64,000 nucleotides of DNA from Nocardiopsis sinuspersici (GTDB lineage Bacteria; Actinomycetota; Actinomycetes; Streptosporangiales; Streptosporangiaceae): the NCBI GenBank assembly GCA_008638415.1, contig VWVT01000005.1:62001-126000 (forward strand). Reading direction: 5' to 3'. Positions 1 through 9,292 of the stretch are shown piece by piece (positions within the stretch are counted from its first letter, which is position 1; each line of letters opens with the position of its first letter). The position numbers and the translations under genes are program-made. Under the pieces are notes generated by a model that ran no database searches, was not told the DNA's origin, and worked only from the letters and a program-made list of their open reading frames with translations.

Positions 1-11
1 GGGTCTGAAGC

Positions 12-458
12 TTGAGCGAGGTCATGTTGGTGCATCCCATCGAGGTGCTGCTGGTCGAGGACGATCCCGGTGACGTCCTGATGACCAAGGAGGCGTTCGA
101 GGAACACAAGCTGGGCAACCGCCTGCACGTGGTCTCCGACGGCGTCGAGGCACTGCGCTTCCTGCGTCGTGAGGGGGAGTTCGCCGACGCACCGCGCCCC
201 CACCTGATCCTGCTCGACCTCAACCTGCCCCGCAAGGACGGCCGCGAGGTGCTGGAGGAGGTCAAGAACGACGACGACCTCGCGCACATCCCCGTCGTGG
301 TGCTCACCACCTCCGAGGCGGAGGAGGACGTGCTGCGCAGCTACCGCCTGCACGCCAACGCCTACGTGCCCAAACCGGTGGACTTCGAGCAGTTCATACG
401 GGTGGTCCGGCAGATCGACGACTTCTTCGTCAGCGTGGTCCGCCTTCCCAAGGGCTGA
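12..458 (+). CDS. Response regulator, receiver domain only (Rcp1-like)
   Basis: This is a stand-alone phosphoacceptor (REC) protein of 148 residues with no output domain. The acidic pocket is E16-D17-D18, the phosphorylatable aspartate is D69 in the LLDLNLP motif, the switch threonines are T99/T100 and the conserved lysine is K121 in the VPKPVD motif. The long insert after helix 1 and the LPRKDG signature are typical of Rcp1-like regulators that work with phytochrome or other hybrid kinases. The TTG start at 12 overlaps the TGA (13-15) of an upstream gene that enters from the left edge, which suggests translational coupling to a sensor kinase outside the window; ATG 24 is an alternative start. 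The partner is inferred. Confidence 0.85.
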   Translation: MSEVMLVHPIEVLLVEDDPGDVLMTKEAFEEHKLGNRLHVVSDGVEALRFLRREGEFADAPRPHLILLDLNLPRKDGREVLEEVKNDDDLAHIPVVVLTTSEAEEDVLRSYRLHANAYVPKPVDFEQFIRVVRQIDDFFVSVVRLPKG

Positions 459-566
459 TCGGGCGCGCACCGCACGGGCCCGGTCCCGCCCGGCCCCGGC
501 AGGTCGTGCGAACGCGCGCGGGGCGAAGCCGCGTGGGCACGGCGGTTTTTCGTTACGGTAAGAGGT

Positions 567-1094
567 ATGAGCTTGCCGGAACCGCGTGATCCCGCTGGTC
601 CCTACCGTGTCAGCGTGGTGTGCCTGGGCAACATCTGCCGGTCGCCCATGGCTGAGAAGGTCCTCACCGCCGACCTCGAACGGGCCGGGCTGAGCGAGCT
701 CGTGGAGGTGGACAGCTCCGGCACGGGCGACTGGCACGTGGGCGGCGGCATGGACCCGCGCGCGGCCTCCACCCTGCGCGTGCACGGATACCTGACCGGC
801 CACACCGCCCGCCAGTTCGACCCCGCGGACCTCGCCACCCGCGACCTCGTCCTGGCCATGGACCTGGACAACGTCGACGAGGTGCGGCGCGCCGTCGACG
901 AGTACGGCGACAGGTACGGGTTCGACATGTCGCGTCTGCGCCTCTTCCGCTCCTTCGCGCCCGACAGCGGCCCCAACCCGGAGGTCCCCGACCCCTACTA
1001 CGGCGGCGACGACGGGTTCACCGCCGTCCTGAACATGGTGGAGGCCGCCGCCAAGGGCCTCACCAGCGAGCTCGCCGCCCGGTTGGGGCGGTAG
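567..1094 (+). CDS. Low-molecular-weight protein tyrosine phosphatase
   Basis: This is a cytoplasmic phosphatase of the LMW-PTP family, which hydrolyses phosphotyrosine through a cysteinyl-phosphate intermediate. The P-loop CLGNICRS (C19 to R25, the CX5R signature) starts 19 residues in, as expected for this fold, and the general-acid loop VPDPYYGG lies near residue 140. At 175 residues it is slightly longer than the usual 150-165 because of a short N-terminal extension. A -10-like TACGGT (554-559) ends seven bases before the ATG, so the transcript may be leaderless. The next gene overlaps or follows closely, so the two may be co-transcribed. Its substrates cannot be read from the sequence. 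Confidence 0.9.
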   Translation: MSLPEPRDPAGPYRVSVVCLGNICRSPMAEKVLTADLERAGLSELVEVDSSGTGDWHVGGGMDPRAASTLRVHGYLTGHTARQFDPADLATRDLVLAMDLDNVDEVRRAVDEYGDRYGFDMSRLRLFRSFAPDSGPNPEVPDPYYGGDDGFTAVLNMVEAAAKGLTSELAARLGR

Positions 1095-1192
1095 TGCCGG
1101 GGGAGAGGGGATCGACCGTGCGGGCGTTCGGAGGCGGGGACGACGGCGACGGGCACGGGGAGAGACGCCCCAGGGACCCGGTCAGCGGCACC

Positions 1193-2047
1193 ATGGCCGA
1201 ACGCCTGTCCGTCCTGCTCGACCGCGATGTCGGCCGTGCCGTCCGCGCCGGGAGCAGCCACGACTGGGACATCTCCTACGCCGAGCTCACCGACGGCACC
1301 CGCCTGTTCGTCAAGGCCCTGCCCCGGGGCGCCCCGCCGAGCGGGGTGCTCACCGCCGAGGCGCGGGGACTGGAGTGGCTGGGCCGCACCTTCGGTTCGC
1401 CGGCCATCGACGTCCTGGCCTGGGACGAGCGCATCCTCGTCCTGCCGTGGATGGAGGAGCGCGAGCCCACCGCCCAGGCCGCCGAACGGCTCGGACACCG
1501 GCTCGCCGGGATGCACATGACCGGCGCCGACCACTTCGGCGCCGACTGGCCCGGCTACATCGGGCCGCTGCCCATGGACAACACCCCCTCCGACGACTGG
1601 CCGCGCTTTTACGCCGAGCAGCGGCTGCGCCCCTACCTGCGCCGGGCCCTGGACCAGGGCGCGCTCACCCCCTCCGACGTGCGCGTGGTGGAGAAGGTCG
1701 TCGACGCGGTGCCCGACCTGGCGGGGGACCCCGGGCCGCCCGCACGCGTGCACGGGGACCTGTGGAGCGGCAACGTGCTCTGGCGGGAACGGGACGCGGT
1801 GCTGATCGACCCGGCCGCGCACGGCGGCCACCGGGAGGCCGACCTGGCCATGCTGGCCCTGTTCGGCCTCCCCCACCTGGAACGGGTCCGCGACGCCTAC
1901 AACGAGGCGGCGCCGCTGGCCTCCGGCTGGCGGTCGCGGGTCGCCCTGCACCAACTGCACCCGCTGCTGGTGCACGTGTGCCTGTTCGGCGCCGCCTACC
2001 GGACCACGACCCTGGAGGCAGCCCGTACCGCCCTGCGCGGCGGCTGA
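1193..2047 (+). CDS. Fructosamine-3-kinase family protein
   Basis: This is a 284-residue aminoglycoside-phosphotransferase-fold kinase of the fructosamine kinase family, which phosphorylates ketosamine adducts and thereby destabilises glycated proteins. It shows the N-terminal lysine strand (RLFVKALP), the catalytic HGDLWSGN motif and the following metal-binding LIDPAAHGG aspartate typical of the family. The frame is open from a GTG at 1094 that overlaps the stop of the phosphatase gene by one base. I chose ATG 1193 because the protein then begins at the usual family position, with the extra 33 residues being low-complexity. The close coupling to the phosphatase gene suggests one transcript; the physiological substrate is unknown. 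Confidence 0.8.
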   Translation: MAERLSVLLDRDVGRAVRAGSSHDWDISYAELTDGTRLFVKALPRGAPPSGVLTAEARGLEWLGRTFGSPAIDVLAWDERILVLPWMEEREPTAQAAERLGHRLAGMHMTGADHFGADWPGYIGPLPMDNTPSDDWPRFYAEQRLRPYLRRALDQGALTPSDVRVVEKVVDAVPDLAGDPGPPARVHGDLWSGNVLWRERDAVLIDPAAHGGHREADLAMLALFGLPHLERVRDAYNEAAPLASGWRSRVALHQLHPLLVHVCLFGAAYRTTTLEAARTALRGG

Positions 2048-2071
2048 CCGGCTCCGGGGCCGGGACGGTCC

Positions 2072-3046
2072 TCAGCCCTTGACGCTGCCCGCCAGCAGAC
2101 CGCGAACGAAGTAGCGCTGCAACAGGAAGAACACGAGCAGCGGCACGACCATCGACACGAAGGCCCCCGCGGTGAGCCGGTGCCAGTCCTCGCCGCGCGT
2201 TCCGGCCATCTCGGCGAGGCGGACGGTCAGCGGTGCGGTGAAGCCGTCGCCCCCGGTGAAGATCAGCGCCACCAGCAGGTCGTTCCAGACCCACAGGAAC
2301 TGGAAGATCCCCAGCGACACCAGCGCCGGGGCGATCAGCGGCAGCACGATACGGGTGAAGATGTGCCCGTGCCCGGCGCCGTCCACCCGGGCCGCCTCGA
2401 ACAGCGACTTCGGCAGTTGCGAGACGAAGTTGTGCAGCAGGAAGATGCCCAGCGGCAGGCCGAAGATCGTGTGCGCCACCCACACGTTGGTGAAGGCCAT
2501 GGCGCCCGTCAGCTCCCACGCGGGCAGGATCTGGGTCCCGCCGACCGACACCCCCTGCGAGAAGAACCGCAGCAGCGGGACCAGCGACATCTGTAGCGGG
2601 ACGATCTGAAGCGCGAAGATCCCCAGGAAGAGCCAGTCCCGGCCACGGAAGTCGATCCAGGCCAGCGCGTACGCCGCGAGCGCCCCCACTCCCAGCACGA
2701 ACACCGTGGAGGGGAGCGTGATCACGAGGGAGTTGACGAAGTAGGTGATCAGCTGCCCGTCGCCCCCGCCGCCGAACAGCACGTCCCGGTAGTTGTCCAG
2801 GGTCACCTCGGGCGAGGCGAGGAACGTCCACCACCCGGTGGTGTGGATCTGCTCGGCGGGCCGGAACGAGGAGACGAGCAGGCCCGCGGTCGGCACCGTC
2901 CACAGCACGGCGATCACGAGCGCCGCGAGGCCGGCCGCCGAACCGGTCAGACGGCGGCGTACCCGCCCGGCCGCGCTTCCCCGCGCTCTGCGGGAGGCCC
3001 TGCCGGGCGCCTCGGAGACGACGGGGGTCGTCGGAGTGGTCGTCAT
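2072..3046 (-). CDS. Sugar ABC transporter permease, MalG-type (CUT1)
   Basis: This is the second membrane subunit of a CUT1 carbohydrate importer, 324 residues with six predicted membrane segments. The ATPase-docking EAA loop reads EAARVDGAG followed by IFTRIVLP, as in MalG-like permeases. The ATG overlaps the TGA of the upstream permease gene in an ATGA arrangement, so the two permeases are translationally coupled. The frame stays open far upstream of this start, but that extension is antisense-like and overlaps the other permease, so it was rejected. No ATPase gene follows; a shared MsiK-type ATPase encoded elsewhere is the usual actinobacterial solution and is inferred here. Confidence 0.9.
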   Translation of the reverse strand: MTTTPTTPVVSEAPGRASRRARGSAAGRVRRRLTGSAAGLAALVIAVLWTVPTAGLLVSSFRPAEQIHTTGWWTFLASPEVTLDNYRDVLFGGGGDGQLITYFVNSLVITLPSTVFVLGVGALAAYALAWIDFRGRDWLFLGIFALQIVPLQMSLVPLLRFFSQGVSVGGTQILPAWELTGAMAFTNVWVAHTIFGLPLGIFLLHNFVSQLPKSLFEAARVDGAGHGHIFTRIVLPLIAPALVSLGIFQFLWVWNDLLVALIFTGGDGFTAPLTVRLAEMAGTRGEDWHRLTAGAFVSMVVPLLVFFLLQRYFVRGLLAGSVKG

Positions 3047-4020
3047 GCCAGCTCCCTTGCCTTGCGGTTGCGGCGGATCTGTACGACCACCAGCGGAATG
3101 ACCAGGACGAACAGGAACACCGCCAGGGCGGAGCCCTGGCCGATCTGTCCCTGTTGGAAGGCCTGGCTGTACATCTCGTTGGCGATCACGCTGGTCCCGT
3201 AGTTGCCGCCGGTCATGGTGCGGACGATGTCGAAGACCTTCAGGGTCTGCACCGTGATGGTGATGAGCACGACCAGCAGGGTCGGCCACACCGAGGGCAG
3301 GGTGATCCGGCTGAACAGCTGCCAGGGCCCCGCGCCGTCGATGCGGGCGGCCTCGGTGATCTCCGCCGGGATCGCCTTGATCGACGCCGACAGCACGACC
3401 ATGGCGAAGCCGGCCTGCACCCAGATCAGCACCAGGATCAGCAGGAAGGTGTTGAGCGGCTGTTCGAGCAGCCACAGCCGCGGCTCCCCGTCCAGCCAGA
3501 CCACGATCTGGTTGAACAGCCCGTACTGCTCCTGGTCGGCGGGCCGGTAGGCGAAGACGAAGCGCCAGATGATGCTGGCGCCGACGAACGAGATCGCCAT
3601 CGGCATGAACACCAGCGACTTGGCGACCGCCTCGAACCGGGAGCGGTCGATGAGGATGGCGTAGAGCAGCCCGATGGCGGTGGCCAGGGCCGGGGCGAAC
3701 ACCACCCACAGCAGGGTGTTGCGCAGGACCAGCAGGATCTCCGGCCGCTGGAACATCCAGAGGTAGTTGGCGAGTCCCACGAACTCCTCGCCGGAGCGGT
3801 CGTGGAAGGACAGCATGGTCGTGCGCAGCACCGGGTAGACGAGCCCGCCGAGCAGGAGGACCAGGGCCGGTGCGAGGAAGAGGAACGCCTGCCAGCGGTC
3901 GCGCCGGGTGCGCGGCACGTCGACCAGGACGAGCATCAGGCCGATGACGCCCAGGAAGGCGGCGATCCCGATGAGCATCCACACGATCTTGGGAAGCTCG
4001 TACAGGAACGAGTACTCCAT
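3043..4020 (-). CDS. Sugar ABC transporter permease, MalF-type (CUT1)
   Basis: This is the first membrane subunit of the importer, 325 residues. It begins with a membrane segment (about residues 10-32), then a short cytoplasmic RTRRDRW stretch and six further membrane helices. The EAA loop is EAARIDGAG followed by LFSRITLP, which contacts the nucleotide-binding subunit. The order on the minus strand is binding protein, MalF-type, MalG-type. The 122-base gap to the binding-protein gene contains a strong hairpin that could reduce read-through and so leave binding protein in excess, as is common for these operons. Confidence 0.9.
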   Translation of the reverse strand: MEYSFLYELPKIVWMLIGIAAFLGVIGLMLVLVDVPRTRRDRWQAFLFLAPALVLLLGGLVYPVLRTTMLSFHDRSGEEFVGLANYLWMFQRPEILLVLRNTLLWVVFAPALATAIGLLYAILIDRSRFEAVAKSLVFMPMAISFVGASIIWRFVFAYRPADQEQYGLFNQIVVWLDGEPRLWLLEQPLNTFLLILVLIWVQAGFAMVVLSASIKAIPAEITEAARIDGAGPWQLFSRITLPSVWPTLLVVLITITVQTLKVFDIVRTMTGGNYGTSVIANEMYSQAFQQGQIGQGSALAVFLFVLVIPLVVVQIRRNRKARELA

Positions 4021-4048
4021 GGAGACCCCTTGTCGGTCTACAGGGGTG

Positions 4049-4079
4049 ACGGGGCCCGGCCGGTCGGGCCGGGCCCCGT
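4049..4079 (-). terminator. Intercistronic hairpin between binding protein and permease genes
   Basis: Thirteen-base perfect arms (4049-4061 and 4067-4079) surround a five-base loop. There is no T-run, so it is more likely a partial terminator or mRNA-stabilising hairpin behind the binding-protein cistron than a full stop. Confidence 0.6.
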
Positions 4080-4142
4080 GCGGTCAGGGGACGGGACCCC
4101 GGTCAGGGGATCCGCTGAGGGGATCCTGATCCGGGGGACCGG

Positions 4143-5507
4143 TCAGGGCCAGGAGGACTCGATGGACTCCAGGACGTCGTCGGTGGAGGTGCCGGTGACC
4201 CAGTCGACCATGCCGCTCCAGAAGGCCTCGGTCCCCACGGAGGAGGGCATCGAGTCACTGGCGTCGAAGTGGAAGACGGTGTCCGGCGCGAGCAGGACCT
4301 CGGCCGCGAACTGGGCCGCGGGGTCCTCGATGACGGACGTGTCCATGTTCCTGTTGGCCGACACCCAGGCGCCCTCGGAGGCGCGGCTGTTGGCGTACTC
4401 GGGGGTGGACAGGTACTCGTGCACCGCGACGACCTCGGGCCGGTCGGCGAAGGGGACGGCGAACTCGCCGCCGCCCATGACCGGGACCTCGGCGCCGGCC
4501 TCCAGCGGGGGCAGGACGAAGCCGTAGACGTCCCCGTCCTCGGCCACCACGACGTCCTCACCGAACTGCGCCGAGTAGAACGAGCCCATCATGTACAGCC
4601 CGCAGCCGCCGTCGAGCAGCGGAAGCCCGGCCTCCTGGAAGGAGGTGACGGCGATGCTGTCCACGCCGCCGAAGTCGCCGTTGACGTAGTCGGGGTTGCG
4701 GACGACGCCGTCGGCCAGCTCGAAGGCGTCGGCGACCTTCGGGTCGTCGAAGGGGATGTCGTGGGAGATCCAGTCGTTGTAGGCGTCGGTGCCCGAGGTG
4801 CGCAGCAGCGCGTTCTCGATCCAGTCCGTGCCGGGCCAGCCGGTGGCGTCACCGGACTCGAAGCCGACGCACCAGGGCTTGGTGCCGGAATCGGCGATCT
4901 CGTCGCTGAGGGCCAGCATGTCGTCCCAGGTCTCGGGGACCTCGTAGCCGTTCTCCTCGAAGAAGGTCGGCGAGTACCACACCATCGACTTCATGTTGGC
5001 GCCGTAGGGGGAGCCGTACAGCTCGCCGTCGAAGGTGGCGTAGCCGCGCCAGTCCTCGCCCCAGCCCTCCTCGACGTTGGCCCTGACCCCGTCGGCCACG
5101 GGCAGGGCGTGGCCGTCCTCGACGACCCGCTCCAGCAGGCCGGGCTGCGGGATCAGCGCCAGGTCGGGAGCGTTGCCGCCCTCCAGGCGGATGGGCAGCT
5201 GTGCCTCGAACTCGCCGCTGCCCTCGTGCTTGATGTCGATGCCGGTGCACGCCTCGAAGTCGGCCCAGGAGCGGTCCATGCGCTCGGCCTCCTCGTCGCG
5301 GATGGACGAGTAGACGTCGACCGTGCCCTCCTCGACGTCGCTCCACTGCTCGAAGGGGGCGCAGTCGACGTCGGAGGCGTCGGGTGTGCCGCCTCCTCCG
5401 CCCTCCCCGCTGAGGAAACCGCAGCCCGAGATCGTGAGGAGGACGCTTCCTGCCGTCGCCGCCACCGCCAGGTGTCGGCGGCGCGCCTTGCGGTCTGGTA
5501 GCAGCAT
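4143..5507 (-). CDS. Extracellular sugar-binding lipoprotein (CUT1 SBP)
   Basis: This is the solute-binding subunit of the importer, 454 residues. The signal peptide has a basic start (RKARRRH), a hydrophobic core and the lipobox ISGC, followed by a glycine-rich linker, so it should be a diacylglycerol-anchored lipoprotein outside the membrane. The mature part fits the family-1 binding-protein fold, resembling alpha-glucoside or disaccharide binders with their many tryptophans and acidic residues. It is the first gene of the importer operon. The substrate cannot be fixed from sequence; the divergent oxidoreductase and the four-carbon acid kinase nearby suggest a sugar or sugar-acid derivative, which is inference only. 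Confidence 0.88.
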   Translation of the reverse strand: MLLPDRKARRRHLAVAATAGSVLLTISGCGFLSGEGGGGGTPDASDVDCAPFEQWSDVEEGTVDVYSSIRDEEAERMDRSWADFEACTGIDIKHEGSGEFEAQLPIRLEGGNAPDLALIPQPGLLERVVEDGHALPVADGVRANVEEGWGEDWRGYATFDGELYGSPYGANMKSMVWYSPTFFEENGYEVPETWDDMLALSDEIADSGTKPWCVGFESGDATGWPGTDWIENALLRTSGTDAYNDWISHDIPFDDPKVADAFELADGVVRNPDYVNGDFGGVDSIAVTSFQEAGLPLLDGGCGLYMMGSFYSAQFGEDVVVAEDGDVYGFVLPPLEAGAEVPVMGGGEFAVPFADRPEVVAVHEYLSTPEYANSRASEGAWVSANRNMDTSVIEDPAAQFAAEVLLAPDTVFHFDASDSMPSSVGTEAFWSGMVDWVTGTSTDDVLESIESSWP

Positions 5508-5849
5508 GGGGGCTTCTCTCTCGTGTCCGGAGGTCGGCGGGCACCGGGTGGTGCCGCCGGTCGGGTCGTGTGACCCAGGGCATGCCGGAACACGATGGAA
5601 GCCGCTCCAGGTGAAAATGTCTACAGATATTGCAATAGCTTTCGTAACGATGCCGAAACGCCTTTACCTTTGCCGCGGAAGACCTGCTCCGAACGCGGGA
5701 GCGCCGGGGCGGAACCCGCGGTGACGGCAGGGCCGTGGGGGCCGAGTCCGCTCCGCACGCGCCCTCCCCGCCGGGGGCCGTGGACCGAGCGGGGGGACGC
5801 GGCCGCGTGACGGTGCGGTCGCACACCGAACACCTCCTAGATTGGTGGT
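5508..5849. promoter_or_regulatory. Divergent promoter region with candidate operators
   Basis: This 342-base gap separates the importer operon (leftward) from the oxidoreductase gene (rightward) and holds no gene. It contains an interrupted dyad TTTCG-N9-CGAAA at 5640-5658, a 12-base palindrome GTGCGGTCGCAC at 5813-5824, and a -10-like TAGATT at 5838-5843 that ends six bases before the oxidoreductase ATG. The segment 5618-5635 matches 15 of 18 bases of the dyad upstream of the GMC oxidoreductase gene. The dyads are candidate sites for a sugar repressor, none of which is encoded nearby. Confidence 0.45.
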
Positions 5850-6932
5850 ATGGCTGACGCACCGAGCACACCAGAGAACGGCGGACCCGAGCTGCACGTG
5901 GCACTCATCGGCTACGGCAAGGGAGGCGAGGTCTTCCACGCGCCGCTGATCGACGCGGTGCCGGGGCTGCGCCTGTCCGCGGTGGTCACGGGCAACCCCG
6001 AACGCCGCCGGGCGGCCGAGGAGCGCTACCCCGGTGTCACCGTGTACCCCAACGTCGCCGAGTTGTGGGCGGACTCCGACCGCTACGAGATCGCGGTCGT
6101 CACCACGCCCAACGACACCCACGCGCCGCTGTCCCAGGCCGCCCTGGAGACGGGCATGGCGGTGGTGGTGGACAAGCCCTTCGCGCTGACCGCCGCGCAG
6201 GCGCGGGAGCTCACCGACCTGGCGGGCAAGCTGGACCAGGTGCTCACCGTGTACCAGAACCGGCGCTGGGACTCCGACTTCCTCACCCTGTGGAAGCTGA
6301 TCGAGGAGGGCTCCCTGGGGCGGGTGCACCGGTTCGAGTCGCGCTTCGAGCGCTGGCGCCCGCAGGCCAAGGCGACCTGGCGTGAGAGCGGCGGGGTCGA
6401 GACCGGGGCTGGGCTGCTCTACGACCTGGGCCCGCACCTGATCGACCAGGCGATCAACCTGTTCGGCCCGGTCGCCTCCGTCTACGCCGAGATCGACACC
6501 CTGCGCGAGGGGGTCAACTCCGACGACGACGTCTTCCTGGCCCTCAACCACGCCCGGGGCACCCGCTCCCACCTGTGGATGAGCGCGCTCACCGCCCAGA
6601 ACGGGCCGCGCTTTCGGGTCCTGGGGAACGAGGGCGCGTTCACGGTCCACGGGATGGACGGCCAGGAGGCCAGGCTGACCGCGGGGGAGCGGCCGGACGC
6701 CGCCGACTGGGGCGTGGTCGCCGAGGAGGACCGGGGCGTGCTCGGGGTGGACGGCGACACCCGCCGGGTGCCCAGTGAGCGCGGCGCGTACACCGAGTTC
6801 TACGCGGGGGTGCGCGACGCGGTCGGTGAGGGCGAGCCGCTGCCGGTGGACCTGCACGAGGTGATCCACGGGCTGGAGGTCATCGAGTCCGCCCGGCGCA
6901 GCGCGCGCACGGGCATGGTGGTCAACCTGTGA
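5850..6932 (+). CDS. Gfo/Idh/MocA family NAD(P)-dependent oxidoreductase
   Basis: This is a 360-residue dehydrogenase with an N-terminal Rossmann domain (IGYGKGGEVFHAP) and the family DKPFALT motif, in which the lysine of the usual EKP takes part in catalysis; here the first residue is Asp. The C-terminal half is the alpha/beta substrate domain that also mediates oligomerisation. Family members oxidise or epimerise sugars, inositols or related compounds. It is divergent from the sugar importer and precedes the four-carbon acid kinase on the same strand, so the three probably form a carbohydrate-use locus. The -10-like element six bases before the ATG suggests a leaderless mRNA. Confidence 0.87.
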   Translation: MADAPSTPENGGPELHVALIGYGKGGEVFHAPLIDAVPGLRLSAVVTGNPERRRAAEERYPGVTVYPNVAELWADSDRYEIAVVTTPNDTHAPLSQAALETGMAVVVDKPFALTAAQARELTDLAGKLDQVLTVYQNRRWDSDFLTLWKLIEEGSLGRVHRFESRFERWRPQAKATWRESGGVETGAGLLYDLGPHLIDQAINLFGPVASVYAEIDTLREGVNSDDDVFLALNHARGTRSHLWMSALTAQNGPRFRVLGNEGAFTVHGMDGQEARLTAGERPDAADWGVVAEEDRGVLGVDGDTRRVPSERGAYTEFYAGVRDAVGEGEPLPVDLHEVIHGLEVIESARRSARTGMVVNL

Positions 6933-7084
6933 ACTCCGCCGGCGCCGGTCCCTGACGGTCCGGGCATCACCGCTGCTCCCTCGTGGGCCTATGTTGGGAG
7001 GAGGCCCTTCCCGGGGCCTCCCTCCGGGGTTCGTGCTGGACTCCACCGGACCCCGACGCCGACGAACGCCGAAGGAGACGTGCC

Positions 7085-8446
7085 GTGGCCCAGGTCCTCG
7101 TGGTCGCAGACGACCTCACCGGTGCCAACGCCACCGGTGCCAGGTTCGCCCGAACCGGGATGCGTGTGGCCACGGTGACCCCCGAGCACGTGAGCCGGGT
7201 GTCCGGCGACTACGACGTGGTCGTGGCCAACCTGGACAGCCGCCACGTTCCCGCCGAGCAGGCCGCCGACCTGGTCGCGGACGTGGTCGAGGCCGTCTGG
7301 CCGGTGGGGCTGGTGGTCAAGCGCACCGACTCCACGCTGCGCGGCAACATCGGCGCCGAGCTGGAGGCCGCCTACGACGCCGTGCGCGGCCGGGTCCCCG
7401 CCGGGACGCGGGTACGCGTGCTGCTCGTTCCGGCCTTCCCGGGTTCGGGGCGCGTCACCGAGGACGGGGTGCAACTGCTCAACGGGATGCCGCTGGAGCG
7501 CACGGAGCTCGCGCTGGACCCGCTGTGCCCGATGACCACCAGCGTCGTCGCCGACATCCTCGCGGTCCAGACGGACCTTCCGGTGCGGCACGTGCCCGTC
7601 CGCCAGGTGACCCAGACGATGCTCACCGCCGAACTGCTCGCCGGTGACGAGCCGGTCGTGGTGTGCGACGCGAGTACCGAGCAGCACCTGACCGACATCG
7701 CCGAGGCCGCGGCGGCCGCGCACCGGACCGACGGAACCGTGTGGGTGGCGGCCGACCCCGGGCCCACGGGGGCGCTGCTGGCCTACGCGCTGCGCCTGCG
7801 CGGCCAGGCGGGCTCGCGCGGGCCGCTGCTGGGGGTGGTGGGCAGCACCACCGAGCTGACCCGGCGGCAGCTCGCCACGGTGGCGCGCACCGGCGCGGTG
7901 CGGTTCGTGGACGTGGACGCGGTGGCGCTCACCGGTCCCGACGATGGCCACGCGGACGAGGTCGCCGAGGAGCTGGCCGAGCAGTTGACCTCGTCGGGCT
8001 TTCCCGAGCTGTGCGTGCTGCGGGTGGTGAACACCTCCGAGCAGGTGCGCGAGCTGCCCGCCCAGGCCCGGGTGGAGCTGCCGGCCCGGATCGCGCGGCT
8101 GGTCGCGGACGTGGTCAACGGGGTGGCCGACACCATCGGGGCCCACGCGCTGCCCAGCGGTCTGTACCTGTGCGGCGGTGACCTGGTGGCCAGCCTGCTG
8201 GACGAGCTGGGCGTGCACGCCTTCGACGTGGGCGGCGAGATCGTGCCGCTGGCGGTTCACGGACACCTCAGCGGAGGGCCGTTGGACGGGACGCCGGTCG
8301 TGGCCAAGGGCGGTCTGGTGGGGGACGAGATCACCCTGGTCGAGTGCCTGACCAAGCTGCGCAGGGCGGTGCAGACCCGGTTGCACCAGGTGCACTCGGA
8401 GGTGTCCGAGCACGTGGTGCCGGTTCCGCTCCGGGACACCGTCTGA
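7085..8446 (+). CDS. Four-carbon acid sugar kinase family protein (DUF1537/OtnK-like)
   Basis: This is a 453-residue kinase-like protein of the family that phosphorylates four-carbon sugar acids such as erythronate, threonate or 3-dehydro forms. The N-terminal substrate domain starts with VADDLTGANATG and contains the KRTDSTLRGNIG motif. The C-terminal nucleotide-binding domain carries the glycine-rich GTPVVAKGGLVGDEIT loop. The GTG start at 7085 has a GGAG ribosome-binding site about ten bases upstream; the longer open frame before it is arginine-rich and lacks family similarity. The neighbouring oxidoreductase could supply its substrate, and an aldolase or isomerase partner is not in the window. 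Confidence 0.82.
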   Translation: MAQVLVVADDLTGANATGARFARTGMRVATVTPEHVSRVSGDYDVVVANLDSRHVPAEQAADLVADVVEAVWPVGLVVKRTDSTLRGNIGAELEAAYDAVRGRVPAGTRVRVLLVPAFPGSGRVTEDGVQLLNGMPLERTELALDPLCPMTTSVVADILAVQTDLPVRHVPVRQVTQTMLTAELLAGDEPVVVCDASTEQHLTDIAEAAAAAHRTDGTVWVAADPGPTGALLAYALRLRGQAGSRGPLLGVVGSTTELTRRQLATVARTGAVRFVDVDAVALTGPDDGHADEVAEELAEQLTSSGFPELCVLRVVNTSEQVRELPAQARVELPARIARLVADVVNGVADTIGAHALPSGLYLCGGDLVASLLDELGVHAFDVGGEIVPLAVHGHLSGGPLDGTPVVAKGGLVGDEITLVECLTKLRRAVQTRLHQVHSEVSEHVVPVPLRDTV

Positions 8447-8654
8447 GCCGGGGCGCAGGGGCCGGAGTCGGATCCGGGGGCGGAGTCAGCGCGCCGGGAC
8501 GGTAGCGGGATACCCCCTGGCCGAGAACCCCGAACCGGAGTTGGACCGCCGCCCACGCCGGGTGGCGGGTCCGGTGGCCACCGCGGAAGCGCTCTGCCCG
8601 TCGGCGGACCAACCTCCTGAAGGCGGTCCTGGGAGGGGACGGCGAACGTGAACG

Positions 8655-8946
8655 GTGCTCTCAGTGCCCTCGGTGCCTCCCGCCCTCCGGAGCGCCGAAC
8701 ACGGGTTCCGCGTCCTCGAACTCCTCGGCCCGGCCTGCGGTGATCCGCTCACCGGACTCGCGTTCTCCCCGCTGCCGGTCGCGATCCCCGGTCCACGCCT
8801 GGTCATCAGCCTGGACCGCGGCCATGCCCCTGAGCGTGGTCCGCCGTCCTTTCCGATACCGAGCTCGGCTTCGTCGCCCTCACGGATGTGGAGGGTCTCC
8901 ACGACATCTTCGTGCGGGACGGCCCGGTGACGGCGAAGCACCACCG
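8655..8946 (+). pseudogene. Decayed gene remnant with one frameshift
   Basis: From 8655 to about 8836 one frame has the codon pattern of a real gene (nearly all codons end in G or C) and encodes segments such as VLELLGPACGDPLTGLAF and PGPRLVISLDRGHAPER. Near 8837 the coding signal moves to another frame, which continues WSAVLSDTELGFVALTD then VEGLHDIFVRDGPVTA and fades out. A single indel would join the two into one protein. I do not recognise the family. The 955-base gap 8447-9401 holds only this remnant and the hairpin at 9293-9353. Confidence 0.4.
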
Positions 8947-9292
8947 CGCGCTGACACCTCGCTTGCGTACCGTCCACGGTCCGTCCCTTCGGAGGCGGCC
9001 GTACTCCCGGGTTCCTCCCTCCGCCCGGCGGCACGGTCGCAGGATGGATCCAGCACTCGGGTGGTCCAGCTCTCCCACCAAGGCTTTGCCCACAAGGGGA
9101 GGGGAGAGTCGGGCGGATGGGTTTCCAGACGTGCGGCGGGGCCCTGGTGACGGAAGCGGCCGTCATCAAGGCCCCGTTGTCGTGCGCGGTGCTGCCGATG
9201 CCGGTGTTGCCTCGGTGGGGGAGGGGACCGGAGGGTGGGAACGGGAGGCCGGTGCGGTGACCGCAAAGGTTCGTGGAGGTGCGCTCAACCAC

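Noticed and set aside
4084-4147. Repeated GGGGATCC-like words near the binding-protein stop
   Set aside because: They are short and irregular, and do not form a consistent repeat unit.
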